Source: Oxalobacter vibrioformis (GTDB lineage Bacteria; Pseudomonadota; Gammaproteobacteria; Burkholderiales; Burkholderiaceae_D). Taken from it: DNA of 64,000 bases. The notes under the pieces are model-generated. The model saw only the letters and a program-made list of their open reading frames with translations. It did no database searches and had not been told where the DNA came from. The stretch spans positions 806,001 through 870,000 of the forward strand of contig NZ_CP098242.1 in the NCBI RefSeq assembly GCF_027118995.1, in the 5' to 3' direction. The stretch's first letter is position 1. Each line of letters begins with the position of its first letter. Positions 39,388 through 46,722 of the stretch are shown piece after piece. Both the position numbers and the translations under genes were made by a program.

Positions 39388-39661
39388 AAGGTGTTATCGG
39401 GTCAAAAACAACCATTTTCCCGAGTTGATATTCCCCTTGTTTAATTTAATTTGCATGAACATCAGGTAACACTAGAGTATACAAAGAAAAGTTCTTGTTT
39501 TTCCATATGTAATTCAAGCTTCTTTCAATTCTTTTTATCGGGATAACACCTCACTCCCTTTTTTTATGCTATTTCACAGCCAGCACATGGCCAAACACTT
39601 TTCTGTATCCTTTTGTTAATGTCGGGATTCTTGCCTGAATGAATTCGTTTATACTGCTGAC

Positions 39662-40678
39662 ATGTCTGCAAATACTCAAAAAAAACCACCAGCTTTTGAT
39701 GCCAAACGCGCATTGAATCTCGCTGCCGAAACACTGGAAATCGAAACTGCCGCACTGGACAGTCTGAAAAAACGGCTGGCTGGCGAAGATGCCGACCATT
39801 TTGAAAAAGCAACCGCCATGCTGCTGGATTGTACCGGTCGCATCGTTGTCTCTGGAATCGGCAAATCCGGCCATGTTGCCCGCAAAATCGCGGCAACTTT
39901 TGCTTCAACCGGTTCTCCTGCCATGTTTGTCCATCCAGCTGAAGCACTGCATGGCGACTTGGGCATGATCACCCAGGACGATGTCTTTATTGCCATTTCT
40001 TACTCCGGCGAGGCCGCCGAACTGATGTCAATCTGCCCCCTCATCAAGCGGATGGGAGCTAGGATGATTGCGATGACCGGAAAGGAATATTCCGGGCTGG
40101 CGCAATTATCCGATATTCATCTGAGCATCCAGGTGGAAAAAGAAGCCTGTCCGCTCAACCTGGCCCCGACAGCCAGCACGACCACAACCATGGCCTTGGG
40201 TGATGCACTGGCAGTTGCCGTGCTCGACGCACGGGGTTTTCGTGAAGATGACTTTGCCCGCTCGCATCCTGGTGGCGCACTGGGACGCCGCCTGTTAACG
40301 CTGGTAAGTGATGTGATGCGAAGCGGTGATGCGGTTCCGGCGGTGACATCCGATACCCCCCTTCGTGAAGCCCTTTTCGAGATCACGAAAAAAGGGATGG
40401 CGATGACCGCTGTTGTGGATGAAAACCACCAGGCCATCGGTGTCTTTACTGATGGCGATTTACGCCGTCTTCTGGAAACCGTGCAGGATTTTGCCAATAT
40501 CCCCATCTCTGATGTCATGTCACGCAATCCAAGAACGATCGGCCCGGGGCAGCTCGCCGCAGAAGCCATCAGCATCATGGAACAACACCGGATCAATCAG
40601 TTGCTCGTAGCTGATACAGAAGGAAAACTGATTGGTGCCGTGCATATCCATGACCTTACCCAGGCCAAGGTGATCTGA
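39662..40678 (+). CDS. kdsD: Arabinose-5-phosphate isomerase
   Basis: It converts ribulose-5-phosphate to arabinose-5-phosphate, the first step to Kdo for LPS. The 338-residue protein has a sugar isomerase (SIS) domain (ISGIGKSGHVARKIAATFAS, LGMITQDDVFIAISYSGEA, CPLNLAPTASTTTTMALGD) and two CBS domains from about residue 210. It starts the kdsD-kdsC-lptCAB-rpoN-hpf unit. The stop shares a base with the kdsC start. Confidence 0.95.
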   Translation: MSANTQKKPPAFDAKRALNLAAETLEIETAALDSLKKRLAGEDADHFEKATAMLLDCTGRIVVSGIGKSGHVARKIAATFASTGSPAMFVHPAEALHGDLGMITQDDVFIAISYSGEAAELMSICPLIKRMGARMIAMTGKEYSGLAQLSDIHLSIQVEKEACPLNLAPTASTTTTMALGDALAVAVLDARGFREDDFARSHPGGALGRRLLTLVSDVMRSGDAVPAVTSDTPLREALFEITKKGMAMTAVVDENHQAIGVFTDGDLRRLLETVQDFANIPISDVMSRNPRTIGPGQLAAEAISIMEQHRINQLLVADTEGKLIGAVHIHDLTQAKVI

Positions 40679-41205
40679 TGCCCGACAAACCATTTAGCAA
40701 AGCCCGCCAGGTCAGGCTGATGATATTTGATGTGGATGGCATACTGACCGACGGCAAACTCGTCTTTGGTTCCGATGGTGAAGCGCTCAAGATCTTTCAT
40801 GTCCTGGACGGGCACGGTATCAAGCTTCTGCAACAATCCGGCATACAAACCGCTATTATCAGTGCTCGCAAATCCGATATGGTCATGCGCCGCGCTGAAG
40901 ACCTGGGCATCGGACATGTCCAGCTCGGCATACAGGACAAACTGTCGGCATTTACCATGCTGTTGAGCAAAACCGGCATGACAGCTGCCCATTGCGGCTA
41001 TATTGGCGATGATGTCATTGACCTGCCCATCCTGACCCGTGCCGGTTTTTCTGCCAGCGTGCCAAACGGGCATATCGAGGTTCGTTCACGAGTGGATTAT
41101 GTGACAGAAGCAACGGGTGGCAATGGTGCTGTTCGTGAAGTCTGTGACCTGATTTTGCAGGCGCAGGATAAATATGCTGCGCTGATGGAGTCTTATCTGA
41201 AATGA
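40678..41205 (+). CDS. kdsC: 3-deoxy-D-manno-octulosonate 8-phosphate phosphatase
   Basis: KdsC dephosphorylates Kdo-8-phosphate to Kdo. The 175-residue HAD-family protein has the nucleophile motif MIFDVDGILTDGKL, the second motif AIISARKSDMV and the metal-binding CGYIGDDVIDLPIL. It lacks a large cap and is tetrameric in the family. It overlaps kdsD by one base at its start and lptC by four at its end. Confidence 0.95.
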   Translation: MPDKPFSKARQVRLMIFDVDGILTDGKLVFGSDGEALKIFHVLDGHGIKLLQQSGIQTAIISARKSDMVMRRAEDLGIGHVQLGIQDKLSAFTMLLSKTGMTAAHCGYIGDDVIDLPILTRAGFSASVPNGHIEVRSRVDYVTEATGGNGAVREVCDLILQAQDKYAALMESYLK

Positions 41206-41798
41206 GTGCGCGTTCTGCACGCCGATTCCGGCTGACAGCGATTTTTGCTTTTGCCGCCGTACTGGCTGTCGGCAGTGCATGGGTCAATATGGTGCTGAAA
41301 AGAAGCTCAGCAGATGAAAAAGCGGGAGTGGTACGGGAAGATCCTGACTACTATATGGACAATTTCCGTCACTTCACCTTAAAGCTTACCGGTGAGGCAG
41401 ACTTCGAACTTACCGGAAAGAAAATGACACACTACCCGGATAATGACAGTTATCTGATCAATTTCCCGGTCATGGAATCTCTTGATGAACGGCAGCGTCC
41501 GCAGATCACTTATTCCGACTGGGCCTTTATTGAAGACGTAAACAGTAAAATCCACATGCATGAAAATGTGGTTGTTATCCGTCCGCCAACAGGGGATACG
41601 GAAGCTTTCCGGATGACCACCGAATATCTGCTGGTGCTGCCGGATGAAGACATCATGCGCACAGACAGGGAAGTCATCGCCTACCAGGGAAGCGCAACCA
41701 TGACAGGAATCGGGATGGAATCCAATAATGCCACGCGCGAGCTCTTCCTGTTAAGCCGGGCAAAAGTTGTGTATCCGCCTGCTAACCAGAAAAAATAA
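41202..41798 (+). CDS. lptC: LPS export system protein LptC
   Basis: LptC is a bitopic inner-membrane protein that receives LPS from LptB2FG and passes it to LptA. The 198-residue product has one N-terminal membrane segment (about 9-28, LTAIFAFAAVLAVGSAW) and a periplasmic beta-jellyroll (DYYMDNFRHFTLKLTGEADF, LTGKKMTHYPDNDSYLINFP). It overlaps the end of kdsC by ATGA, so translation is coupled. lptA follows after 15 bp. Confidence 0.92.
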   Translation: MSARSARRFRLTAIFAFAAVLAVGSAWVNMVLKRSSADEKAGVVREDPDYYMDNFRHFTLKLTGEADFELTGKKMTHYPDNDSYLINFPVMESLDERQRPQITYSDWAFIEDVNSKIHMHENVVVIRPPTGDTEAFRMTTEYLLVLPDEDIMRTDREVIAYQGSATMTGIGMESNNATRELFLLSRAKVVYPPANQKK

Positions 41799-41813
41799 CC
41801 GGATGATCAGCCC

Positions 41814-42356
41814 ATGCGACGCCTTTTCCTATTTTTAATCCTTGCCTTGAGTCTGCCGCTTTCCGTTTATGCGGAAAGAGCAGACAGAGACAAGCCAACT
41901 GAAATCGAAGCAGACCAGATGGTTGCCGATGATGTAAAGCAGGTAACGGTTTTTACCGGCAATGTCATCATGACGCAAGGATCCCGGGTTGCCAAAGCCG
42001 CCAAGGTTGTGCTTGTCCAGGATCCGCAGGGTTATCAGTACACAACGCTTTATGCCGGTCCGGGAGGACTGGCCTCACTGCGTGAAAAACGGGATGGGGG
42101 TCCGAATCTGTGGACAGAAGGCTATGGTGAGCGAATTGAATATGATAACAAAACCGAGACCATCAAATTTTTTACCCACGCCAACCTGAAACGCCTGGAT
42201 GGAAAAACCCTAACAGATGATATCAAAGGGGAATACATTTCCTATGACAGCAAAAGCGAGTTTTACCGTGTACACAACACCTCGGATGGCAAGTCAGCGC
42301 CAGGAGCAGGACGCGTAAAGGCGGTCATCGAGCCACGTGAAAAGAAGGCACCATAA
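41814..42356 (+). CDS. lptA: LPS transport periplasmic protein LptA
   Basis: LptA forms the periplasmic bridge that carries LPS to the outer membrane. The 180-residue product has a signal peptide (LFLFLILALSLPLSVYA, cleavage near residue 20) and an OstA-type beta-jellyroll: DKPTEIEADQMVADDVKQVT, FTGNVIMTQGSRVAKAAKV. The next gene, lptB, starts at the base after its stop codon. Confidence 0.92.
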   Translation: MRRLFLFLILALSLPLSVYAERADRDKPTEIEADQMVADDVKQVTVFTGNVIMTQGSRVAKAAKVVLVQDPQGYQYTTLYAGPGGLASLREKRDGGPNLWTEGYGERIEYDNKTETIKFFTHANLKRLDGKTLTDDIKGEYISYDSKSEFYRVHNTSDGKSAPGAGRVKAVIEPREKKAP

Positions 42357-43100
42357 ATGAATGTGAACAGGCTGGTTGTTCAGGGACTGCAAAAAACATA
42401 CGGCAAGCGTACGGTTGTCCATGATGTCTCGCTGGAAGTCAAAAGCGGGGAGGTAGTGGGATTGCTCGGCCCCAATGGTGCTGGCAAAACCACATCGTTT
42501 TATATGATTGTCGGCCTGGTACCCTCTGATGCCGGCACGATCGACCTGGATGGGGAAGATATCTCTCACCTTCCCATTCACCGCAGAGCCGCGATGGGCC
42601 TTTCCTACCTGCCGCAGGAAGCTTCCGTTTTCCGCAAGCTGAATGTTCAAGACAATATTCGCGCCGTGCTGGAACTCCAGCACAAGGATGGGCAACCGTT
42701 TTCAAAATATGAAATAGAAACCCGGCTTGATGCGTTACTGGCTGAGCTCCAGATTGAAAAGCTGCGGGAAAACTCCGCCTCTTCCCTTTCCGGTGGTGAA
42801 AGACGCCGTGTTGAAATCGCCCGTGCTTTGGCAACAGACCCACAGTTCATTCTGCTGGATGAACCCTTTGCCGGTATTGATCCGATTGCCGTCATTGAAA
42901 TTCAGCGTATTGTGCGCTTTTTGAAAGAACGGGGAATCGGGGTGCTGATCACGGACCACAATGTGCGTGAAACGCTCGGCATCTGTGATCATGCCTACAT
43001 CATCAATCAGGGCACCGTTTTAGCCAAGGGTCATCCGGAAGAAATCATCATGGATGAATCTGTCCGGCGGGTCTACCTGGGAGAAAACTTCCGGCTGTAA
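42357..43100 (+). CDS. lptB: LPS export ABC transporter ATPase LptB
   Basis: LptB powers LPS extraction from the inner membrane together with LptF and LptG, which are not in this window. The 247-residue ATPase has Walker [17 protein letters not shown]-loop [12 protein letters not shown], signature [17 protein letters not shown], Walker [16 protein letters not shown] and the H-loop [12 protein letters not shown]. Its start codon directly follows the lptA stop. rpoN begins 12 bp after it. Confidence 0.96.
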   Translation: MNVNRLVVQGLQKTYGKRTVVHDVSLEVKSGEVVGLLGPNGAGKTTSFYMIVGLVPSDAGTIDLDGEDISHLPIHRRAAMGLSYLPQEASVFRKLNVQDNIRAVLELQHKDGQPFSKYEIETRLDALLAELQIEKLRENSASSLSGGERRRVEIARALATDPQFILLDEPFAGIDPIAVIEIQRIVRFLKERGIGVLITDHNVRETLGICDHAYIINQGTVLAKGHPEEIIMDESVRRVYLGENFRL

Positions 43101-43112
43101 AGACAAGAGCGC

Positions 43113-44534
43113 ATGAAACTGAAACAGCAATCCCGCCTTACACAGCAACTTGCGCTCACTCCCCGTCTACAGCGCGCCATCCGGCTTTTACAGCTGTCAG
43201 CCACCAGCCTCAACCTGGAAATTGAAAAGGCGCTGGAAGATAATCCGTTTCTGGAACGCGTGGACAACCTGCTGGACAGTGCACTGCATCTCACCGCGGA
43301 TGACACACTTATCAGCAACGAATCTGCCGCAAATCGGGTAACAATTGATAGCGAAGCGCCGGCTGATGGGTCTCTGGACTTCCGGAGCCCGTCCCATACC
43401 GCACAGGTTCCTAATAATGACGATATGGCTTCCCCGATGGAAGCCCCATCCCCTTCTCTGCGAGAGCATCTGACAACCCAGATACACATGCGTTTGAATG
43501 AGCAGCGTCAGTTGGCTCTGGCTGAGCTGATTATTGATGCGCTGGATGAAAACGGCTTCCTCATTGAGACGCTTGACGAGATGCTTGAGTGGCTACCTGA
43601 AGCGCTCAATATCCAGCGGTCCGAGCTGGAAACGGCCTTAAGGCAAGTGCAGGATCTCGAGCCTCCCGGCATTGCGGCAAGAAACAGCGTCGAATGCCTC
43701 GCTATCCAGTTGAAAAAACTGCCGGGACTGCCTTATGTCACGCGTAAAAGAGCCATTACGATTGTTGAAAATCATCTGCCTCTTTTGGCCCGACGGGATT
43801 TTTCCCGGCTGAAGAAGCTGCTGGATTGCGATGATGAAGATCTGACAGATGCCCGAAAAGCCATCCATTCCTGTGATCCGCATCCTGCAGCATCCTTTTC
43901 TGCTGAAAAAGCCCATACCCTGGTGCCGGAACTGCTGGCCTTTTATCAGGATGGCCAGTGGCAAATCGGACTGAATCCGGCAGCCCTGCCAAAGATCCGC
44001 ATCAGCTCCCTGTATGCCGACATCATGAAAAATGCGGAAAACCGCCAAACCATGAATACACAGTTACAGGAAGCAAACTGGTTTATCCGCAACCTGCAGC
44101 AGCGTTATGAGACCATTCTCAAAACAGGACAGGCCATTGCGGAAAGACAGCAGCCGTTCTTTTCTGATGGCCCCATATCGATGAGGCCACTTGTATTGCA
44201 CGAAATAGCTGATACACTAGAACTGCACGAGAGCACGATTTCCCGTGTGACAAACCAGAAATACATGCACACGCCGCATGGTATAGTTGAACTGAAGTCC
44301 TTTTTCGGAAGCCATCTGACAACGGAATCAGGCAACACCGTTTCATCAACAGCCATTCGGGAACGAATCCGGCAACTTATAGGAGCAGAAGACCAGAAAA
44401 AACCCTTATCAGACAACCGAATCGCACAGATACTGGGAGAACAGGGATTGGTGATTGCCCGTCGAACCGTCGCGAAATACCGCGAAACCCTGAAAATTCC
44501 TTCCGCTCATATGCGAAAGTCTCTGTCTCTGTAA
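43113..44534 (+). CDS. rpoN: RNA polymerase sigma-54 factor
   Basis: RpoN directs polymerase to -24/-12 promoters with activator ATPases. The 473-residue protein has the Gln/Leu-rich activator-interaction region at the N-terminus (QLALTPRLQRAIRLLQLSA), a core-binding domain, the helix-turn-helix around DTLELHESTISRVTNQK, and the C-terminal RpoN box ARRTVAKYRE. The place after lptB and before hpf is conserved in proteobacteria. Confidence 0.96.
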   Translation: MKLKQQSRLTQQLALTPRLQRAIRLLQLSATSLNLEIEKALEDNPFLERVDNLLDSALHLTADDTLISNESAANRVTIDSEAPADGSLDFRSPSHTAQVPNNDDMASPMEAPSPSLREHLTTQIHMRLNEQRQLALAELIIDALDENGFLIETLDEMLEWLPEALNIQRSELETALRQVQDLEPPGIAARNSVECLAIQLKKLPGLPYVTRKRAITIVENHLPLLARRDFSRLKKLLDCDDEDLTDARKAIHSCDPHPAASFSAEKAHTLVPELLAFYQDGQWQIGLNPAALPKIRISSLYADIMKNAENRQTMNTQLQEANWFIRNLQQRYETILKTGQAIAERQQPFFSDGPISMRPLVLHEIADTLELHESTISRVTNQKYMHTPHGIVELKSFFGSHLTTESGNTVSSTAIRERIRQLIGAEDQKKPLSDNRIAQILGEQGLVIARRTVAKYRETLKIPSAHMRKSLSL

Positions 44535-44614
44535 CTTCCATTGGCAGAGCAAAAAACATCACCCGAATGCTGTTTTAACAGGTGATAACTGATGACAATC
44601 TTTAGGAGAAACTT

Positions 44615-44959
44615 ATGAATCTCACGATCAGTGGACATCATCTCGAAGTAACACCGGCCATCCGCAGTCATGTAGAAAACAAGCTGAACCGGATGAAACG
44701 GAATTTTGACAACGTGATCGACATCTCTGTCCTGTTGGCTGTGGACAATAATTCAGACAAGGACAAGAGACAACGGGCAGAGATCAAAATGAACATAAGT
44801 GGCAAGACGATACATGCAGAAAGTGCTGCACAGGATCTGTATGCTGCGATTGATATTCTGATGGATAAACTGGATCGGCAGATTGTGAAACACAAAACAA
44901 AATCAAAAGAACATGGACGTGAGTCCGTGAAAAATCTGCCAAGCGACTTGCCGTCCTGA
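44615..44959 (+). CDS. hpf: Ribosome hibernation promoting factor (short form)
   Basis: The 114-residue protein of the HPF/YfiA family binds the decoding centre of idle ribosomes and favours 100S dimers. It starts MNLTISGHHLEVTPAIRSHV, with KRQRAEIKMNISGKTIHAES and DLYAAIDILMDKLDRQI. The protein lacks the C-terminal dimerisation domain of long HPF. AGGAGAAAC precedes the ATG. RMF normally partners short HPF, and two RMF-like genes lie about 1 kb away on the mobile element. Confidence 0.94.
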   Translation: MNLTISGHHLEVTPAIRSHVENKLNRMKRNFDNVIDISVLLAVDNNSDKDKRQRAEIKMNISGKTIHAESAAQDLYAAIDILMDKLDRQIVKHKTKSKEHGRESVKNLPSDLPS

Positions 44960-44984
44960 TCCCTGCATCAGGTCAATCAGCAAG

Positions 44985-45010
44985 AAGGCGCATCACGTTG
45001 CGCCTTTTTT
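44985..45010 (+). terminator. Intrinsic terminator after hpf
   Basis: The stem AAGGCGCA/TGCGCCTT with a 6-nt loop is followed by T6. It ends the kdsD-hpf unit just before the convergent gene at 45021. Confidence 0.9.
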
Positions 45011-45020
45011 GATGCCGGTT

Positions 45021-45500
45021 TTATTTTCCCTTATCGCTCCATGCCTGATACGGATTACGCATCAGGTTGGTATTGTAGTAGTGAGGGTCTTCCGTTACTT
45101 CCCGCCCCACCCAGTCCGGCAGGTCAAATGTCTGATCCACAGCCTCCAGCTCGATTTCCGCAATGACAAGCCCGGCATTTTCCCCAAAAAATTCATCGAC
45201 TTCCCATATCATGCCGTCATGAGGAATCCGGTAACGAACCTTTTCAATAAGGGGCCTGACACAAAGGTTCTCCAGCATCTCCTGTGCATCTTCGAGCGGA
45301 ATCGGATATTCCCATTCGTTCCTGAATAACCCGTCTGTACTGCTTTTGATGGTAACAAAGGCTTGCTGGTTCATGACCCGGATACGCACCACACGATCAT
45401 GATCCGCTGACAGGTATCCCTGCCGGATGGTGTCTCCCTTTACCCTGTTTTTCCACCCGTCATTCGCCAGCAAAAACTTGCGTTCAATCTCTACTCCCAT
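45021..45500 (-). CDS. CYTH-domain protein (triphosphatase-like)
   Basis: The 159-residue CYTH protein starts MGVEIERKFLL with the ExExK metal/triphosphate-binding signature. Basic residues for phosphate binding follow (RQGYLSADHDRVVRIRV, TIKSS, EVDEFFGENAGLVIAEIEL). Bacterial members hydrolyse inorganic tripolyphosphate or, less often, make cAMP. ATG 45500 is spaced well from AAGGG, and an ATG two codons earlier (45506) is too close to it. Given ppk and ppx elsewhere in the window, a polyphosphate-related role is plausible but unproven. Confidence 0.85.
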   Translation of the reverse strand: MGVEIERKFLLANDGWKNRVKGDTIRQGYLSADHDRVVRIRVMNQQAFVTIKSSTDGLFRNEWEYPIPLEDAQEMLENLCVRPLIEKVRYRIPHDGMIWEVDEFFGENAGLVIAEIELEAVDQTFDLPDWVGREVTEDPHYYNTNLMRNPYQAWSDKGK

Positions 45501-45678
45501 TGCCATTGCCCTTATCAATCGAAAAGCTTTTATACCATATCGTGCCGGTCCATCAAACCCATTCAATAAAGCGTGTTTTCCCTCCTGAAAAGAGCAGGTC
45601 CTTCCCCTGATATTTCTTTCTTTTCCCCTATGAAGGAGCATGAAAGCTTCAGTAACAACTGGTATAATAAAGAGATGT

Positions 45679-45755
45679 CGGGGCGTAGCGCAGCCTGGTA
45701 GCGTACTTGCATGGGGTGCAAGGGGTCGTGTGTTCGAATCACACCGTCCCGACCA
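45679..45755 (+). tRNA. tRNA-Pro (anticodon GGG), 3' half supplied by the mobile element
   Basis: A 77-nt cloverleaf runs from CGGGGCG to CGTCCCG-A-CCA with an encoded CCA. The anticodon stem CTTGC/GCAAG holds the loop ATGGGGT, giving GGG. The T-arm is GTGTGTTCGAATCACAC. The last 49 nt are repeated at 55401-55449, so the element at 45.7-55.4 kb is inserted in this gene and restores its 3' end. Confidence 0.96.
45707..45755 (+). repeat. attL of the tRNA-Pro element (49-bp direct repeat)
   Basis: It begins TTGCATGGGGTGCAAGGGGT and ends with the tRNA CCA. It matches 55401-55449 except for C at 45727 against A at 55421, in the variable loop. Confidence 0.92.
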
Positions 45756-45763
45756 ATAAAATC

Positions 45764-45797
45764 AAAGGGTTACAGATTTTACGCTGTAACCCTTTTT
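45764..45797 (+). terminator. Intrinsic terminator after tRNA-Pro, at the element's left end
   Basis: AAAGGGTTACAG pairs with CTGTAACCCTTT around an 8-nt loop, followed by T-rich sequence. It is carried by the element and differs in sequence from the terminator beyond attR, so the element brings its own terminator for the tRNA it enters. Confidence 0.88.
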
Positions 45798-45810
45798 CTT
45801 TGGCTGGTGC

Positions 45811-45839
45811 TTTGGTAGCACTTTTGGTAGCACTTTTTT
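45811..45839 (+). repeat. Left-end GGTAGCAC repeats (possible integrase arm sites)
   Basis: GGTAGCAC occurs twice, 12 bp apart, and the second copy is followed by T6. The same arrangement, with one base changed, lies at the other end (55254-55279), in the same orientation. Confidence 0.55.
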
Positions 45840-45921
45840 ATGCGGGTTTATCGTTTCCGCTGTGCGCGCTGCGCCGCCCTCTCCTTTTTCCTTTCGATTC
45901 GACGAAGCCGGTTTCCCTCGT

Positions 45922-46320
45922 TCATCCATTCCACATGCCGCCGGCCTGCCTGAAACGAGAAAAATTCGGGTGACGTGTGCGAATAAGGATTTTCGATGGT
46001 TGTATCAAACGCCTCGTTATACTCACAGCGACAATGTTCCTCGCTCCCCCCTCAAACCCGTCCTGCCAGATTTTTGACAGGAATTCGCATGACGTATGCG
46101 GATTTGCCGATGAAAACAGTCCGTGACGCGGCGCCCGGTATCCCGCCAGCCAGACCATTTTTTCATTGAATCCCTCCCAGAATGCGGTGGATTCAATGGA
46201 TTTAAAAGGGTATGGGCAAATCGGCATTTCTGACCCCTTACAAAAAATCGCGGGGTAGAGCGCCTCGGCGGCCAGGTGGCCGCGCTCGTTTGCTCGGTGA
46301 AGTTGTTGTTTTAAATGCAT
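45922..46320 (-). CDS. Ribosome modulation factor-like small protein (RMF/CrpP-like)
   Basis: From ATG 46320 (preceded by GGAGAAAAAA) a 132-residue protein starts HLKQQLHRANERGHLAAEA and continues with EMPICPYPFKSIESTAFWEG. This follows the plan of RMF, which has an RGYQAG helix, then CPY, then W-x2-G-W. A second weaker unit (NPHTSCEFLSKIWQDGFEGG) follows, so the fold may be duplicated. RMF binds the ribosome in stationary phase, and plasmid-borne relatives include CrpP. The function here is not established. It is the last gene of the element, after another protein of the same type. The C-terminal part (about 95-132) has no recognisable feature. Confidence 0.6.
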   Translation of the reverse strand: MHLKQQLHRANERGHLAAEALYPAIFCKGSEMPICPYPFKSIESTAFWEGFNEKMVWLAGYRAPRHGLFSSANPHTSCEFLSKIWQDGFEGGARNIVAVSITRRLIQPSKILIRTRHPNFSRFRQAGGMWNG

Positions 46321-46336
46321 TTTTTTCTCCGTAAGT

Positions 46337-46711
46337 TTATGCTGCTTCTGCTTGTGCTTCTGCGGCCTTTTTGGCGTCGGCCCTGCCAAGCGAATACGTT
46401 TCCATTTCCCTGACCGACCAGCTGTAAATCCCGGGTGGACGCGGTGTCGGGCTTTCGTACCCGTCGCGGTAGGCGCGGGTGAGGGTGAAACCAAGGTAGA
46501 ACATCGCGGCTTTCTCGCCATCACCTTCGTTGCCGCGGTGTGGGTTTTGCATTTCACCGGGCTTGAGCGCGGCGCGCACTCCCTCGAAATAGGCCGCCTT
46601 CCTCTTTTCCGTGCAGTCAGCATATTGATAAATATAGTTTTCGGCCGCCGGCAGGATTTCTTGGAGCCTCGGGAATGCGAAAATTCGGGTGCTAATGGTG
46701 GTAGTATTCAT
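46337..46711 (-). CDS. Small protein with weak RMF-like pattern
   Basis: From ATG 46711 (MNTTTISTRIFAFPRLQEIL) the product has 124 residues. AAGGAA is placed 6 bp before this ATG. A start at 46726 overlapping the traI stop would add five residues. The middle reads KAAYFEGVRAALKPGEMQNP and, after a short charged loop, FYLGFTLTRAYRDGY. The spacing of G, A, NP and the aromatic-x-x-G-F motif resembles RMF, as in the next gene. It ends 16 bp before that gene. No enzyme motif was seen. The pair could act on host translation during transfer, but this is speculation. Confidence 0.5.
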   Translation of the reverse strand: MNTTTISTRIFAFPRLQEILPAAENYIYQYADCTEKRKAAYFEGVRAALKPGEMQNPHRGNEGDGEKAAMFYLGFTLTRAYRDGYESPTPRPPGIYSWSVREMETYSLGRADAKKAAEAQAEAA

Positions 46712-46722
46712 GGTTGTTTCCT

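Noticed and set aside
39392..39550. GGTGTTATC/GATAACACC inverted pair upstream of kdsD
   Set aside because: The arms are only 9 bp and 150 bp apart, with no supporting context. Chance occurrence is likely.
46321..46623. Upstream extension of the RMF-like gene 45922-46320 to a 233-residue frame
   Set aside because: The extra part runs inside the gene at 46337-46711 in another phase, is Arg/Pro-rich noise, and the ATG at 46320 has a good ribosome-binding site.
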